A stretch of 64,000 bases of DNA from Corbicula japonica (lineage: Eukaryota > Mollusca > Bivalvia > Venerida > Cyrenidae), in NCBI GenBank assembly GCA_038501625.1, contig JAZAYU010000015.1:3618991-3682990 (forward strand), given 5' to 3'. Shown here one piece after another: positions 44,441-55,289 of this stretch (position 1 is its first letter; every line of letters begins with the position of its first letter). Below the pieces are notes generated by a model that did not search any database, was not told the origin of the DNA, and saw nothing but the letters and a program-made list of their open reading frames with translations. The position numbers were made by a program, and so were the translations under genes.

Positions 44441-45178
44441 AATATAAGGTCCTGTTAACCATGTGTTTAAGATGCTAGTGTATGTTCAAATAATATTTGT
44501 TAGGATTTTTTAAGTCTTAACTTGTTGAGTCCCCGGACGAACCACGTAGACTGTATGGAGTAATTATATAAAGATGTAGAAACAATGAAACATGTAGGTT
44601 AGTACTAGTTATTTAGTAAGCGACTACTTCCCAGGCATTTATTGAACACAAGAACCTGGCAAGCTTAAATCTTATTGAATTGACTGAGCATATTATTTTA
44701 AGTTCTGTTTATTATGGTGGCTGATTTATGCCATTTCGTTTTTTAGTTATTTCGCAGAGAAATAACGCCAAGCGAAAAGACGAAATTACGAAAAAACGCC
44801 ACTCGAAAAGACGAAATAACGAAACATCGCCACGCGAAAAGACGAAATAACGAAAAACCGCCACGCGAAATAACGAAAAAACGCTAGTTTTGCGCGAAAT
44901 AACGAAAAGTCGCCGTGCAAAAAACGTCAATTTCACTGTACAAAATTATGGTGGCTGATTTATGCCATTTCGTTTTTTCGTTATTGCGCCGCGAAATAAC
45001 GCCAAGCGAAAAGACGAAATAACGAAAAAACGCCACGCGAAAAGACGAAATAACGAAAAAACGCCACGCGAAAAGACGAAATAACGAAAGAACGCCACGC
45101 GAAATAACGGAAAAACGCTATTTTTGCGCGAAATAACGAAAAGTCGCCGTGCGAAAAAACGCCAATTTAACTGCACAA

Positions 45179-45626
45179 AATAGCGTTCTTTCTAGTTTCG
45201 CCTGGCGTTTTTTCGTTATTTCGCTTGGCGTCTTTTCGTTATTTCGCTCGGCGTCTTTTCGCTCAGCGTTATTTCGTTATTACGCCTGGCGTTTTTTCGT
45301 TGTTTCGCGTGGCGTTTTTTCGTTATTTCGTATTTTCTCGTGGCGTTTTTTCGTTATTTCGTCTTTTCGCGTGGCGTCTTTTCGTTATTTCGCTTGGCGT
45401 TTTATCGTTATTTCGTATTTTCGCGTGGCGTTTTTTCGTTATTTCGTCTTTTCGCGTGGCGTCTTTTCGTTATTTCGCTTGGCGTTTTTTCGTATTTTCG
45501 CTTGGCGTTTTTTCGTTATTTCGTCTTTTCGCGTGGCGTCTTTTCGTTATTTCGCTTGGCGTTTTTTCGTTATTTCGCGTGGCGTTATTTCGCTTGGCGT
45601 TTTTTTCGTCTTTTCGCCTTCCGGTT
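45179..45626 (+). repeat. CGTTATTTCG array 1 (left arm)
   Basis: Interleaved ~31-bp and ~23-bp words: GGCGTTTTTTCGTTATTTCG with TCTTTTCGCGT, or GGCGTCTTTTCGTTATTTCG with CTT. A CpG occurs about every 8-10 bp. ORFs here are repeat-derived. Confidence 0.75.
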
Positions 45627-46565
45627 GACCTGCGCAAAGTGTAGCAACAGTAAAGCTGGGCATATGGGTAACAACAACCATTCGGGGACGGAAGGAGGGA
45701 AGGACAGACAGACGGACAAACGAAGACCATTCCTATACCCCCATCCCGCTACGCGGCGGGGGATAGAAATGGAAGGGCAGAGGCGGTACCAATGATTTTT
45801 CCCAACCACCACCACCAAAGAGTTTTGATTGGTGCGAGTTTTGAGAAATAAAAGTCAAAAAAAAGAAATACAGGTGGGATGTGATGGATAGGTGCCTGAA
45901 TTCCCACCCAGTCCCAACAACAAAAACATTTGTTGGTTTGAGTTGATTAACAAATAAAATAAACTAGAGCTCCGCGAGTCAGATGTGTCGCCTAACGAAA
46001 TTTTTGTTGATCTACAGTTATAAGCAATGTACTTGCACAAAATTCACATATAAAATAACCTTTTAATTGTCTGGTTGCAAGAAACATGCGCAACAAGTTA
46101 AGTCCTTGGCAAGAAAGGCACTAAAATCAATCAAGGGAATAACTTAAAAGAATGACAAGAAATGCTCTATAAAGTCAATCAAAGGGGAATAATATAACGA
46201 CATTAATGGGACAAAATATGAGCAATATAGTCGCAAAGCATACCTAGCACTGCTTTTATGAAACATGCATACCAAGTTTGGAGTCATTTGAACATATTGT
46301 GACATTGTAACGCTCCTAACAAGAAATGCTCTATAAAAATCAAAGAAAATTAATTAAAAAACGGAACAAGGTAGAGTTACGGTTCTTGTGCAGTGCATTT
46401 CGAGTCATTGCAAGAAACATGCATACCAAGTTTGGAATCATTTGAACCTATGATGACAGTAACGCTCCGCACAAGAAATGCTCTGTAAAATAAATCAAAG
46501 GGCAATAATTAAAAAACGAAAGAAAGTAGAGTTACGGTTCTTGTGCATTGCAATTTGAGTCATTG

Positions 46566-47372
46566 CCAGAAACATGCATTCCGAGCGAAGAGACGCCAAG
46601 CGAAATAACGAAAAGACGCCAAGCGAAATAACGCCACACGAAAAAACGAAAAACCGCCGAGCGAAAAGACGCCAAGCGAAATAACGAAAAGACGCCACGC
46701 GAAATAACGAAAAGACGCCACGCGAAAAGACGAAATAACGAAAAAACGCCACGCGAAAATACGAAATAACGAAAAAACGCCAAGCGAAATAACGAAAAGA
46801 CGCCACGCGAAAAGACGAAATAACGAAAAAACGCCACGCGAAAATACGAAATAACGAAAAAACGCCACGCGAAAAGACGAAATTACGAAAAAACGCCAAG
46901 CGAAATAACGAAAAGACGCCACGCGAAAAGACGAAATAACGAAAAAACGCCACGCGAAATTACGAAATAACGAAAAAACGCCACTCGAAATAACGAAAAG
47001 ACGCAACGCGAAAAGACGAAATAACGAAAAAACGCCACGCGAAAAGACGAAATAACGAAAAAACGCCAAGCGAAATAACGAAAAGACGCCATGCGAAAAG
47101 ACGAAATAACGAAAAAACGCCACGCTAAAAGACGAAATAACGAAAAAACGCCAAGCGAAATAACGAACAGACGCCACGCGAAAAGACGAAATAACGAAAA
47201 AACGCCACGCGAAAATACGAAATAACGAAAACACGCCATGCGAAACAACGAAAAAACGCCAAGCGAAATAACGAAATAACGCCGAGCGAGAAGACGCCAA
47301 GCGAAATAACGAAAAGACGCCAAACGAAATAACGAAAAAAACGCCAGGCGAAGCTAGAAAGAACGCTATTTT
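46566..47372 (-). repeat. CGTTATTTCG array 2 (inverted arm)
   Basis: The complement of array 1, about 800 bp, ending GCCAGGCGAAGCTAGAAAGA. It pairs with 45180-45626 to make a kilobase-scale hairpin with core 1 as the loop. Confidence 0.75.
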
Positions 47373-47602
47373 GTACAGTTAAATTGGCGTTTTATTGCAC
47401 GGCGACTTTTCGTTATTTCGCGCAAAAATAGCGTTTTTTCGTTATTTCGCGTGGCGTTCTTTCGTTATTTCGTCTTTTCGCGTGGCGTTTTTTCATTATT
47501 TCGTCTTTTCGCGTGGCGTTTTTTCGTTATTTCGTCTTTTCGCTTGGCGTTATTTCGCGGCGAAATAACGAAAAAACGAAATGGCATAAATCAGCCACCA
47601 TA

Positions 47603-48545
47603 CAAAATAGCGTTCTTTCTAGCTTCACCTGGCGTTTTTTCGTTCTTTCGCTTGGCGTCTTTTCGTTTTTTCGCTTGGCGTCTTTTCGCCCGGAGTTATT
47701 TCGTTATTTCGTCTGGCGTTTTGTCGTTGTTTCGCGTGGCGTTTTTTCGTTATTTTGCCTGGCGTCTTGTCGTTATTTTGCTTGGCGTCTTTTCGTTATT
47801 TCGCTTGGCGTTTTTTCGTTATTTTGTATTTTCGCTTGGCGTTTTTTCGTTATTTCGTCTTTTCGCGTGGCGACTTTTCGTTTTTTCGTCTTTTCGCGTG
47901 GCGTTTTTCGTTATTTCGTCTTTTCGCGTGGCGTCTTTTCGTTATTTCGCTTGGCGTTTTTTTGTTATTTCGTATTTTTGCGTGGCGTTTTTTCGTTATT
48001 TCGTCTTTTCGCCTGGCTTTTTTTCGTTATTTCGTCTTTTCGCGTTGCGTTTTTTCGTTATTTCGTCTTTTCGCGTGGCGTCTTTTCGTTATTTCGCTTG
48101 GCGTTTTTTCGTTATTTCGTATTTTCGCGTGGCGTCTTTTCGTTATTTCGTCTTTTCGCGTGGCGTCTTTTCGTTATTTCGCTTGGCGTTTTATCGTTAT
48201 TTCGTATTTTCGCGTGGCGTTTTTTCGTTATTTCGTCTTTTCGCGTGGCGTTTTTTCGTTATTTCGCTTGGCGTTTTTTCGTTATTTCGTCTTTTCGCGT
48301 GGCGTCTTTTCATTATTTCGCTTGGCGTTTTTTCGTTATTTCGTCTTTTCGCGTGGCGTTTTTTCGTTATTTCGTCTTTTCGCGTGGCGTCTTTTCATTA
48401 TTTCGCTTGGCGTTTTTTCGTTATTTCGTCTTTTCGCGTGGCGTCTTTTCGTTATTTCGTCTTTTCGCGTGGCGTCTTTTCGTTATTTCGCTTGGCGTCT
48501 TATCGCTCGGCGTTATTTCGCTTGGCGTTTTTTTGTCTTTTCGCC
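47603..48545 (+). repeat. CGTTATTTCG array 3
   Basis: The longest array, about 940 bp. All three plus frames are open for 266 to 413 codons with the same peptide words (FRYFVFSRGVFSLFR, LFAWR) in each, which shows that the openness comes from the repeat. Confidence 0.75.
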
Positions 48546-49392
48546 TTCCGGTTGACACGGCAAAGTGTAGCAACAGTGAAGCTGGACATATGGGTAAAAA
48601 CAACTATTCACGGACGGAAGGAGGGACGGACAGACAGACGGACGGACGAAGACCATTCCTATACCCCACTCCCGCTACGCGGCGGGAGATAAAAATGGAA
48701 GGGCAGAGGCGGTACCAATGATTTTTCCCAACCACCACCACCAAAAAGTTTTGATTGGTGCGAGTTTTGAGAAATAAAAGTCAAAAAAAAAAGAAATACA
48801 AGTGGGGTGTGATGGATAGGTGCCTGAATTCCCACCCAATTCCAACAACAAAAACATTTGATGGTTCGAGTTGATAAACAAATAAAATAAACTATAGCTC
48901 ATCGAGTCGGATGTGTCGCCTAACGAAATTATTGTTAGTCGAAATAAAAACTGTTAATTAGTTTTTTGTTGTACAGTTATTAGCAATGTATTTGCACAAA
49001 ATTCACATATAAAAATAACCTTTTAATTGTCTGATTGCAAGAAACATGCAAAACAAGTTATGCCATTGGCAAGAAAGGCACTAAAATCAATCAAAGGAAA
49101 TAATTTAAAAGAATGACAAGAAATGCTCTATAAAGTCAATCAAAGGGGAATAATTTAACGACATTAATGGGACAAAATATCAGCAATATTGTCGCAAAGC
49201 ATACTTAACACTGCTTTTATGAAACATGCATACCAAGTTTGGAGTCATTTGAACATATTGTGACATTGCTTCGCTCCTAACAAGAAATGCTCCATAAAAA
49301 TATAAAAAAAAATTAATTAAAAAAAAACCCCAAAGGGCAATAACGAAAGAAGGTAGAGTTACGGTTCTTGTGCATAGAACTTTGAGTCATTG

Positions 49393-49815
49393 CCAGAAAC
49401 ATGCATGCCGAGCGAAAAGACGCCAAGCGAAATAACGAAAAGACGCCACGGAAGGACGAAATAACGAAAAAACGCCACGCGAAAAGACGAAATAACGAAA
49501 AAAACGCCAAGCGAAATAAAGAAAAGACGCCACGCGAAAAGACGAAATAACGAAAAAACGCCACGCGAAAAGACGAAATAACAAAAAAAAACGCCAAACG
49601 AAATAACGAAAAGACACCAAGCGAAATATCGACAAGACGCCAGGCGAAACAACGAAAAGACGCCACGCGAAATAACGACACGCGAAATAACGACAAAACG
49701 CCACGCGAAACAACGAAAAAACGCCAATCGAAATAACGCCGAGCGAAAAGACGCCAAGCGAAATAACGAAAAGACGCTAAGCGAAAGAACAAAAAAACGC
49801 CAGGCGAAGCTAGAA
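49393..49815 (-). repeat. CGTTATTTCG array 4 (inverted arm)
   Basis: The most diverged array, with several CGAAACAACG and CGAAATATCG variants. It pairs with array 3. Confidence 0.7.
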
Positions 49816-50050
49816 AGAACGCTGTTTTGTACAGTTAAATTGGCGTTTTTTTTGCACGGCGACTTTTCGTTATTTCGCGCAAAAATAGCGTTTTTTCGTT
49901 CTTTCGTTATTTCGTCTTTTCGCGTGGCGTTTTTTCGTTATTTCGTCTTTTCGCGTGGCGTTTTTTCGTTATTTCGTCTTTTCGCTTGGCGTTATTTCGC
50001 TGCGAAATAACGAAAAAACGAAATGGCATAAATCAGCCACCATAGTTTAT

Positions 50051-50490
50051 AGCAATCAGGTGAAGTATCCAAGCTTCTCCTTCTCCCATTATTGTATCAT
50101 ATATGCTTTGGAGCATTGTCAAGGCGAATCGCCTCTGAGAGATGCAAACTATTCTCTGTTCGGAGGGATTGTCAATCCAGTGACATGATCATCTTTCTAG
50201 TGCTACTTGTGGTGTGGTAATCACCATGGACAAATCTGGCTGCGCGGCGTTGCGTAAAGCTTTGAACAACATACTCGCTTGTTCGCTTCGAAACTATTAA
50301 TACAAGTCAAACCTTAATGGGACCTACATCCGACATCAATCAAGCTAAAATATAGACAGCTACACATGACATATTATTGAAGCTAAATGTTTTATAAAGA
50401 GCTTAGTTATCTTTGCGATCAACTCATCTACAGCTGACCAACAAATAATTCTGAAGAAATCTTAAAAAAAACGCATATAAACAAGGCCAC
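50051..50490. other. No recognised feature
   Basis: Moderately mixed composition. No splice-flanked frame or shared repeat was noticed. Confidence 0.35.
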
Positions 50491-50491
50491 A

Positions 50492-50608
50492 AGATTATAA
50501 AAACTGAATGAGAATAGAAACCAGAAACCCACTGGTCGCCATTTCAGCCAATCAACACCTTGAGATTTGAGACTGGTTTTAAATCTCGACTTTTAAAACC
50601 TTCAGCAT
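50492..50608. mobile_element. MITE B, degenerate
   Basis: AAGATTATAAAAACTGAATG, CTGGTCGCCATTTCAGCCAA and GAGATTTGAGACTGGTTTT; the left inner arm is partly lost. Confidence 0.6.
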
Positions 50609-50855
50609 AGAACACGTGTTTTACAAAATGTTTCCATCTTGCCCATGCTTAATAATTTCCTGATGACTACTCCTCGAGTACCACCGAATTGCTCGTCTTT
50701 GCCTTCTTTCTTACAAAAACGAGTTCACGTATTCAGGTGTGTGGGTGTATAGGCCGATTGGAGCTTATTGCCGATAAATATACTCATGATACTAGTTTGT
50801 TCTGTTTTACCGTTCTAAGGTCATTAAATGGGTTCTTTCAACTTCTTTGTTTTTG

Positions 50856-50859
<4 letters not shown>

Positions 50860-50907
<48 letters not shown>
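50860..50907. repeat. (CT)n microsatellite, ~48 bp
   Basis: Uninterrupted CT dinucleotides. ORFs on both strands read Ser-Leu or Arg-Glu repeats and are not genes. Confidence 0.95.
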
Positions 50908-50909
<2 letters not shown>

Positions 50910-51087
50910 ATAGTTCAAACCGTAAAATGGGGACAGTACATGAAATCCTACAATATAGGGACACGTAGAAGGACGTATCGTACAAACCACTCTCTTTGCG
51001 TTTTTGAATCACAGTTCCCTCCCCTTCACTATTCTCACTTTATTTTTTAATTTGCTTTCCATCTAGTACTCCAAGAGATTAACTAAA

Positions 51088-51322
51088 TGGGGTCATGTCC
51101 CAACACAAATTCTCTCGGGAAAAGAACATTTTATGGGGACCAGAGAAAATGCAAACTAGGGACATGTCCCAACAAAAACTCTTTCAGGGAAAGAAGCTTA
51201 TTGGGACAAAAGAGATATGTCCTAGTGGGAACATGTCCCGACATAAATCATTTTCGGAGAGAGAATACACAACTTTGTGAGAACAGACAGAATAGGGACA
51301 TGTCCCAACATGAACTCAGACA
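51088..51322 (+). repeat. ~69-bp minisatellite with GGGACATGTCCC palindromes
   Basis: Three and a half units, each starting GGGACATGTCCCAACA or a close variant (near 51092, 51158, 51227, 51296). GGACATGTCC and GAACATGTCC fit the p53-family half-site RRRCWWGYYY. The unit length is not a multiple of three. Confidence 0.6.
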
Positions 51323-51329
51323 AAACTAC

Positions 51330-51858
51330 TGATGATATTAATGGGATATTTCTCTGTACACAGTTTCCTTTGCTGTAATGCTATAAAAGCACTTCATTAG
51401 CTGTGGTTACTGGGGAGCCAACCAAGACTCTGCTCTATGTCTATACGACACTTAACCAGCGTTCCTTACTCGAGCTCCTTGGAGGCGATACTCGTTAAGG
51501 GTTGAGGGGCCAGGAGTACAGTAACCATTCAAAAGGCATCATAAAATGCGACTAAGCCTGTTCGAGTAATACGATTCATCTTTAGATTGCACCATGTGCT
51601 GGTTTTAAACCAAAAGTAAAGTCGAAGTCCTATTTTCTGTTGACCTAAAATTACCCTTTTGTGCACTATATAGCCTATTACTGTAGATGACTGACTATCT
51701 TGATGTGAATTTGGGTAGCAAGTCTTAATAAAATAAGAGAACACAAAGGATCCTTTTACTCTTTTATTTTTCAATTTATATGCAATTTCACAATATCTTT
51801 TGTTACTTACACCAAAGAAATACAGTCTTTTTGAACCTGTAAAATATTTTATTTCAAG
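51330..51858. other. No recognised gene
   Basis: A minus-strand 131-codon ORF (51529-51924) runs into the hAT-type element. Its part outside the element, about 110 codons, is Lys/Tyr/Phe-rich with no recognised domain. Confidence 0.3.
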
Positions 51859-51866
51859 GTTCCAAG

Positions 51867-52783
51867 CAGGGATTCTAAAATTTCCAAATCCCAATCGGAC
51901 ATTTGCCGCCGAAATTCCCGCCATTACGACCGACCCCCACCCACCCCAGCCAAAATTTTCCCCCCTTCCCCCCCAATATCATCCGCAATCTCACCGACGC
52001 CGATCAATTGTTCGATCTTTATTTAATAATTTTCTACGTCCCACACAAAATAACATTTTTTTTTACTGTCATCAAAGTCTGAATAAATCGGTAAGCTAAA
52101 AACGAAACCGAAAGTAAAAAGTTACATATGCACCGTTTACGTCACTCGTAAGGAAACTGCGTTGTGCTAGTCACTATGGGAATTAACAAAGTAGTCAACT
52201 TTTTGTTAAAGGCAACATTTTTAGTAAAATCTGCATTATATACGTTTCTTAAAATTTGAGTAATTGCAATTTTAAACGTCCCTTTTATTTTATTCCGTCG
52301 TCGGTCAATTAGAATTACGCACATTGAACAAACTCATCTGTCTTTAATTGCAAACTGTTATATTGTTTTCGTAAATTATGACAATCACAAATACTGAGTC
52401 TTTTAATTCAGTCATCAAACATTAGTTCGTTAATTACCCGCCTTTGACTAGCCGCAGTTCAATTGCAAATTAAATGAACTCGTCCGTTGTTAAAATGAGA
52501 CCATTTCCCGTTTCATCTATGCCGCAGGCTATTCTAGCGGCGTGTAGTGACTGTAGTCATGGTAGCAGAGTTGTGCAGTCGGTAATTGACAGGGTTATAG
52601 CGGATTAAGCGTGAAAAAATGTACATGTAGGTAATTTCCTTAACAAGTTATGGGCCACTAAGGGAAACTTATACTGACTGAAATTTTCATGACCGATTTT
52701 TCTTACCAATTTTGAAATTTCAATCGGACATTTTTACCGAAAATCGGTCAATGACCGATTTGCCGACGATTTTAGAATCCCTG
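51867..52783. mobile_element. hAT-type non-autonomous transposon, 917 bp
   Basis: A perfect 15-bp terminal inverted repeat (CAGGGATTCTAAAAT) is flanked by the 8-bp duplication GTTCCAAG at 51859-51866 and 52784-52791. An 8-bp target site and CAGGG ends are the hAT superfamily signature. CAATCGGACATTT is repeated directly near both ends. No transposase ORF. Confidence 0.85.
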
Positions 52784-52791
52784 GTTCCAAG

Positions 52792-53530
52792 CCTTCTAAT
52801 ATGATGTTGGACTTAAAAGTTTCTGGCATATTTCAAGTCATTTGGGCCTAAAAGTATAGCCTCCAGAGTGTTAAAAAGTTTAACTTTGATTGGGTCCAGT
52901 GAACAAGTTTTGAGCCCAGATGTCCCTTTGACTCTTTGTTTTTATGTATTTTGAAAATAAATGTAACTATTCAAATTTATTTTGAAACACTCAGATCTTT
53001 CACATTTTTGCACTCCTTGGTAAATGAAATAAAATAAACATTTTATATCTCTTTCCAATTAGTTGATGCTAAAGCACATAATAAATTTTACATCAAAGAC
53101 ATTTCATAAACAAATATTTTGCCAGATTTAAAATATCTCTCAGTCTCAAAGAAAACAAGGGCCGTCACAAAAAAGTGACAGATGCCTCCAAAAAGGTTTT
53201 TGTATTGCTATATAGCTATTTTGAAAAGAAGAGAGAACAGGACCAACTATCTTTAAACTCTGTGAGAATGAGAACCTTCAAATTTTAAGTGTGATTTTGA
53301 CATTTGAGGTAGGGACATGGGTCTTGGACACAATACATCATCATGATGTGGTAGACATGTGTGCCAAGTTACTTTATAATCCTATGCATGATTAAGTTAC
53401 AGACCCGACGCAAATGTTGTGCAAGTGGGGGCATAAAAGACTGGCATAAACCTTTAGTAATATCTAGGTTCTCCATCCTAGTTCTACTACAAATGCAACA
53501 AAATAAACAAATACTTAATAAACAGATAAA
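52792..53530. other. No gene; traces of dispersed repeats
   Basis: CAAGGGCCGTCACAAAAAAG and GTGTGCCAAGTTACTTTATA resemble common bivalve interspersed repeats. No coding signal. Confidence 0.35.
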
Positions 53531-53533
53531 AAC

Positions 53534-53938
53534 TAGATGGGTGTTCAGTTGAACAATTGTGTCGCCCTCTGGTGCTATGTCGGAATAAAAATGCAAGTAA
53601 AAAAGGGGCATACCTCCATCAAAGAATTTGACATCATCATGGGCGTGTTGTCATCAGCAATTCAATTTGAAAGTTTGATGTAAAAATATTAAGAAATGAC
53701 AAAGTAATAGCCAACACTAAGGTTTCGTGTAAAAATCCAAGTACAAAAAGGGGCATAACTCCATCAAATGTGACCTTAACCTTGAGAATTTGGCATCATC
53801 TCGAGCATGTTGTATAATTTGAAAGTTTTATGAAAAAATATTAAGAAATGACAAAGTTATAGCCAACGTTAAGTTTTTATGACGGACGGACAAAGCGGTC
53901 CCTATGTATCGCCATTTCTTCGAAAGGGCGACACAAAA
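53534..53938. mobile_element. Element D, complete-looking copy
   Basis: The ends TGTGTCGCCCTCTGGTGC and CTTCGAAAGGGCGACACA are inverted. Inside are two ~145-bp units (AAAAAGGGGCATAACTCCAT, GAAAGTTT-ATG-AAAAATATT, AAGAAATGACAAAGTTATAG). Confidence 0.6.
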
Positions 53939-53949
53939 AACAGAGTGCT

Positions 53950-54249
53950 ATCCTTTCAGTAAACATAAGAGGGCCATGATGGCCCTAGGTCGCTCATCTG
54001 TCTATAAAACCTATAAGGTGGGAGATTTATAATGCTACCAATTAAGTCAACGAGAAAATGCCAATATCTAAACTCTAGTCCTTGTGGTCTGAACAAGAAG
54101 ATTTTAAAAGATTCTCCTAAATAACTATCTTATAGTGCACAAACCAAGTGTGTCACTATGTGATTAGTGAGCTAAAACAGTGAGATTTTTGAAAAGAAAA
54201 CAACAAAGAGCTCTATAAAAGCTGAACCTTAATACGTAAATTATATGCA
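53950..54249. repeat. Dispersed repeat starting with a GGCCATGATGGCC palindrome
   Basis: GAGGGCCATGATGGCCCTAG GTCGCTCATCTGT opens an AT-rich stretch. Only one copy is in the window, so repeat status is inferred from general bivalve sequence. Confidence 0.3.
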
Positions 54250-54251
54250 TA

Positions 54252-55064
54252 CAATGGACACTCGCTTTACGTCCAACCCAACCCGCTAACAAGACTAGAT
54301 ATTTTAGAACAAATTTTTTTCCCTTTATTTTAAATGGTCGTAAAACTGGATATTAAAACCAAGCAGCTATTCCGTAATAAGACAATTTTTTGAGACCAAA
54401 TGACCAATTTAAATGACACTTCTTGTATACTGATCTCGAAAATAAGACCATGCTATCAGCTTATAAAACAAAAATAAAAGCAAAAATTGTGTGACATTTA
54501 ATTCTGCTTAGGGGATATTCAGACATGCATTTTTACAAAAATAACACATTATGTTATGAACAGCATTATGTTATTAACATCGCAGCTAGTTTTGTTAATT
54601 GAGTGAAAGTGACAAATGTCAGTTACCCGTTTGCTAAGTGGTCATTTCCTAGGTGTTAAATTAACCTTTTTTCTTTTATCCTACAGGGGTATTGTTTCTA
54701 TGCAAAAAAGATCTCAGAAACTAGAGTTTCAGTGGATAGAAGACACAATCACATACATAGTGTGCTGTTTTCAAGTGAATTATGAAATTCTTTCTGATTA
54801 GATATGGAAATTCTTTTAAGTTTTACTTCTCAAATATAACAGCAATATATCAATTTAAATCAATTTATTTTCATAGATTTACAGCTTTTGTTCGTGTTCT
54901 GACACAATGGAAGAATAGGATCCTTGGTTATCGAGTTCTTAGATGAATTATATCTTAGCGCTTAACCTTTTCAATCTTGGATGGGTAAACGACCAACCCA
55001 CTACTAATAAGACCAATTCCCTATTACGACCACTTTTTGTTGGTCTTTATAGCGGTTTCCACTG
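54252..55064. mobile_element. Mariner-type non-autonomous element, 813 bp
   Basis: CAATGGACACTCGCTTTACG at the left and, read inverted, CAGTGGAAACCGCTATAAAG at the right; TA dinucleotides flank both ends. Inner CGTAATAGG/AATAAGACCA motifs recur. No transposase frame. Confidence 0.6.
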
Positions 55065-55084
55065 TACATTGACACTTGGTCACT

Positions 55085-55289
55085 TCACAGTTTCAAATCT
55101 TTCATTATTTTATTCTTTTTAAGTTCAACCTGGGCCAATGCCCAGGCTTGGTGTTTTATTCTCAACCATGGTAGTGATGCAAGCCCTGGATTCTTCTTTT
55201 GTAAGGAATGCACATCTTGTTTAGTTGGTGGCTTCCCCATCCTTACAGCACGGGAACCTTTTCTTCTACTGTCAACTTCTTTTTGTCTC
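55085..55289 (-). CDS. Terminal exon of the tandem-exon gene
   Basis: The acceptor is TTATTCTAG; 68 codons including the TGA at 55087-55085. It is basic, with RRKGSRAVRMGKPPTKQ and ALAQVELKKNK. It is open only when entered with a 2-nt carry-over, whereas the previous exon as written ends on a codon boundary. Confidence 0.5.

Larger units (their letters stand above)
44713..50044. mobile_element. Composite inverted-repeat element of CGTTATTTCG arrays (5.3 kb)
   Basis: It starts TATGGTGGCTGATTTATGCC and ends with the exact complement (26-bp perfect terminal inversion), flanked by GTTTAT at 44707-44712 and 50045-50050. The order is end unit U1 44713-44946, U2 44947-45178, array 45179-45626, core 1 45627-46565, inverted array 46566-47372, inverted end unit U3 47373-47602, array 47603-48545, core 2 48546-49392, inverted array 49393-49815 and inverted end unit U4 49816-50044. 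It is therefore two ~2.4-2.7-kb palindromic elements back to back. The two cores are ~90% alike by eye and non-coding, with a GACGGACGGACGAAGACC / GCGGCGGGGGATA stretch like pearl-type ends. No transposase. Confidence 0.7.

Noticed and set aside
45149..48721. Large Phe/Arg/Ser-rich ORFs (up to 413 codons) as protein genes
   Set aside because: The same peptide words occur in all three frames and on the complementary arms; the openness follows from stop-free repeat words.
44713..50044. CRISPR-like array
   Set aside because: No repeat-spacer alternation with unique spacers; the sequence is animal nuclear DNA with arrays inverted about a core.
50689..51050. Ser-Leu and Arg-Glu repeat ORFs
   Set aside because: They translate the (CT)n microsatellite.
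51529..51924. 131-codon minus-strand ORF as a gene
   Set aside because: Its start lies inside the hAT-type element and crosses the target duplication; no domain recognised.
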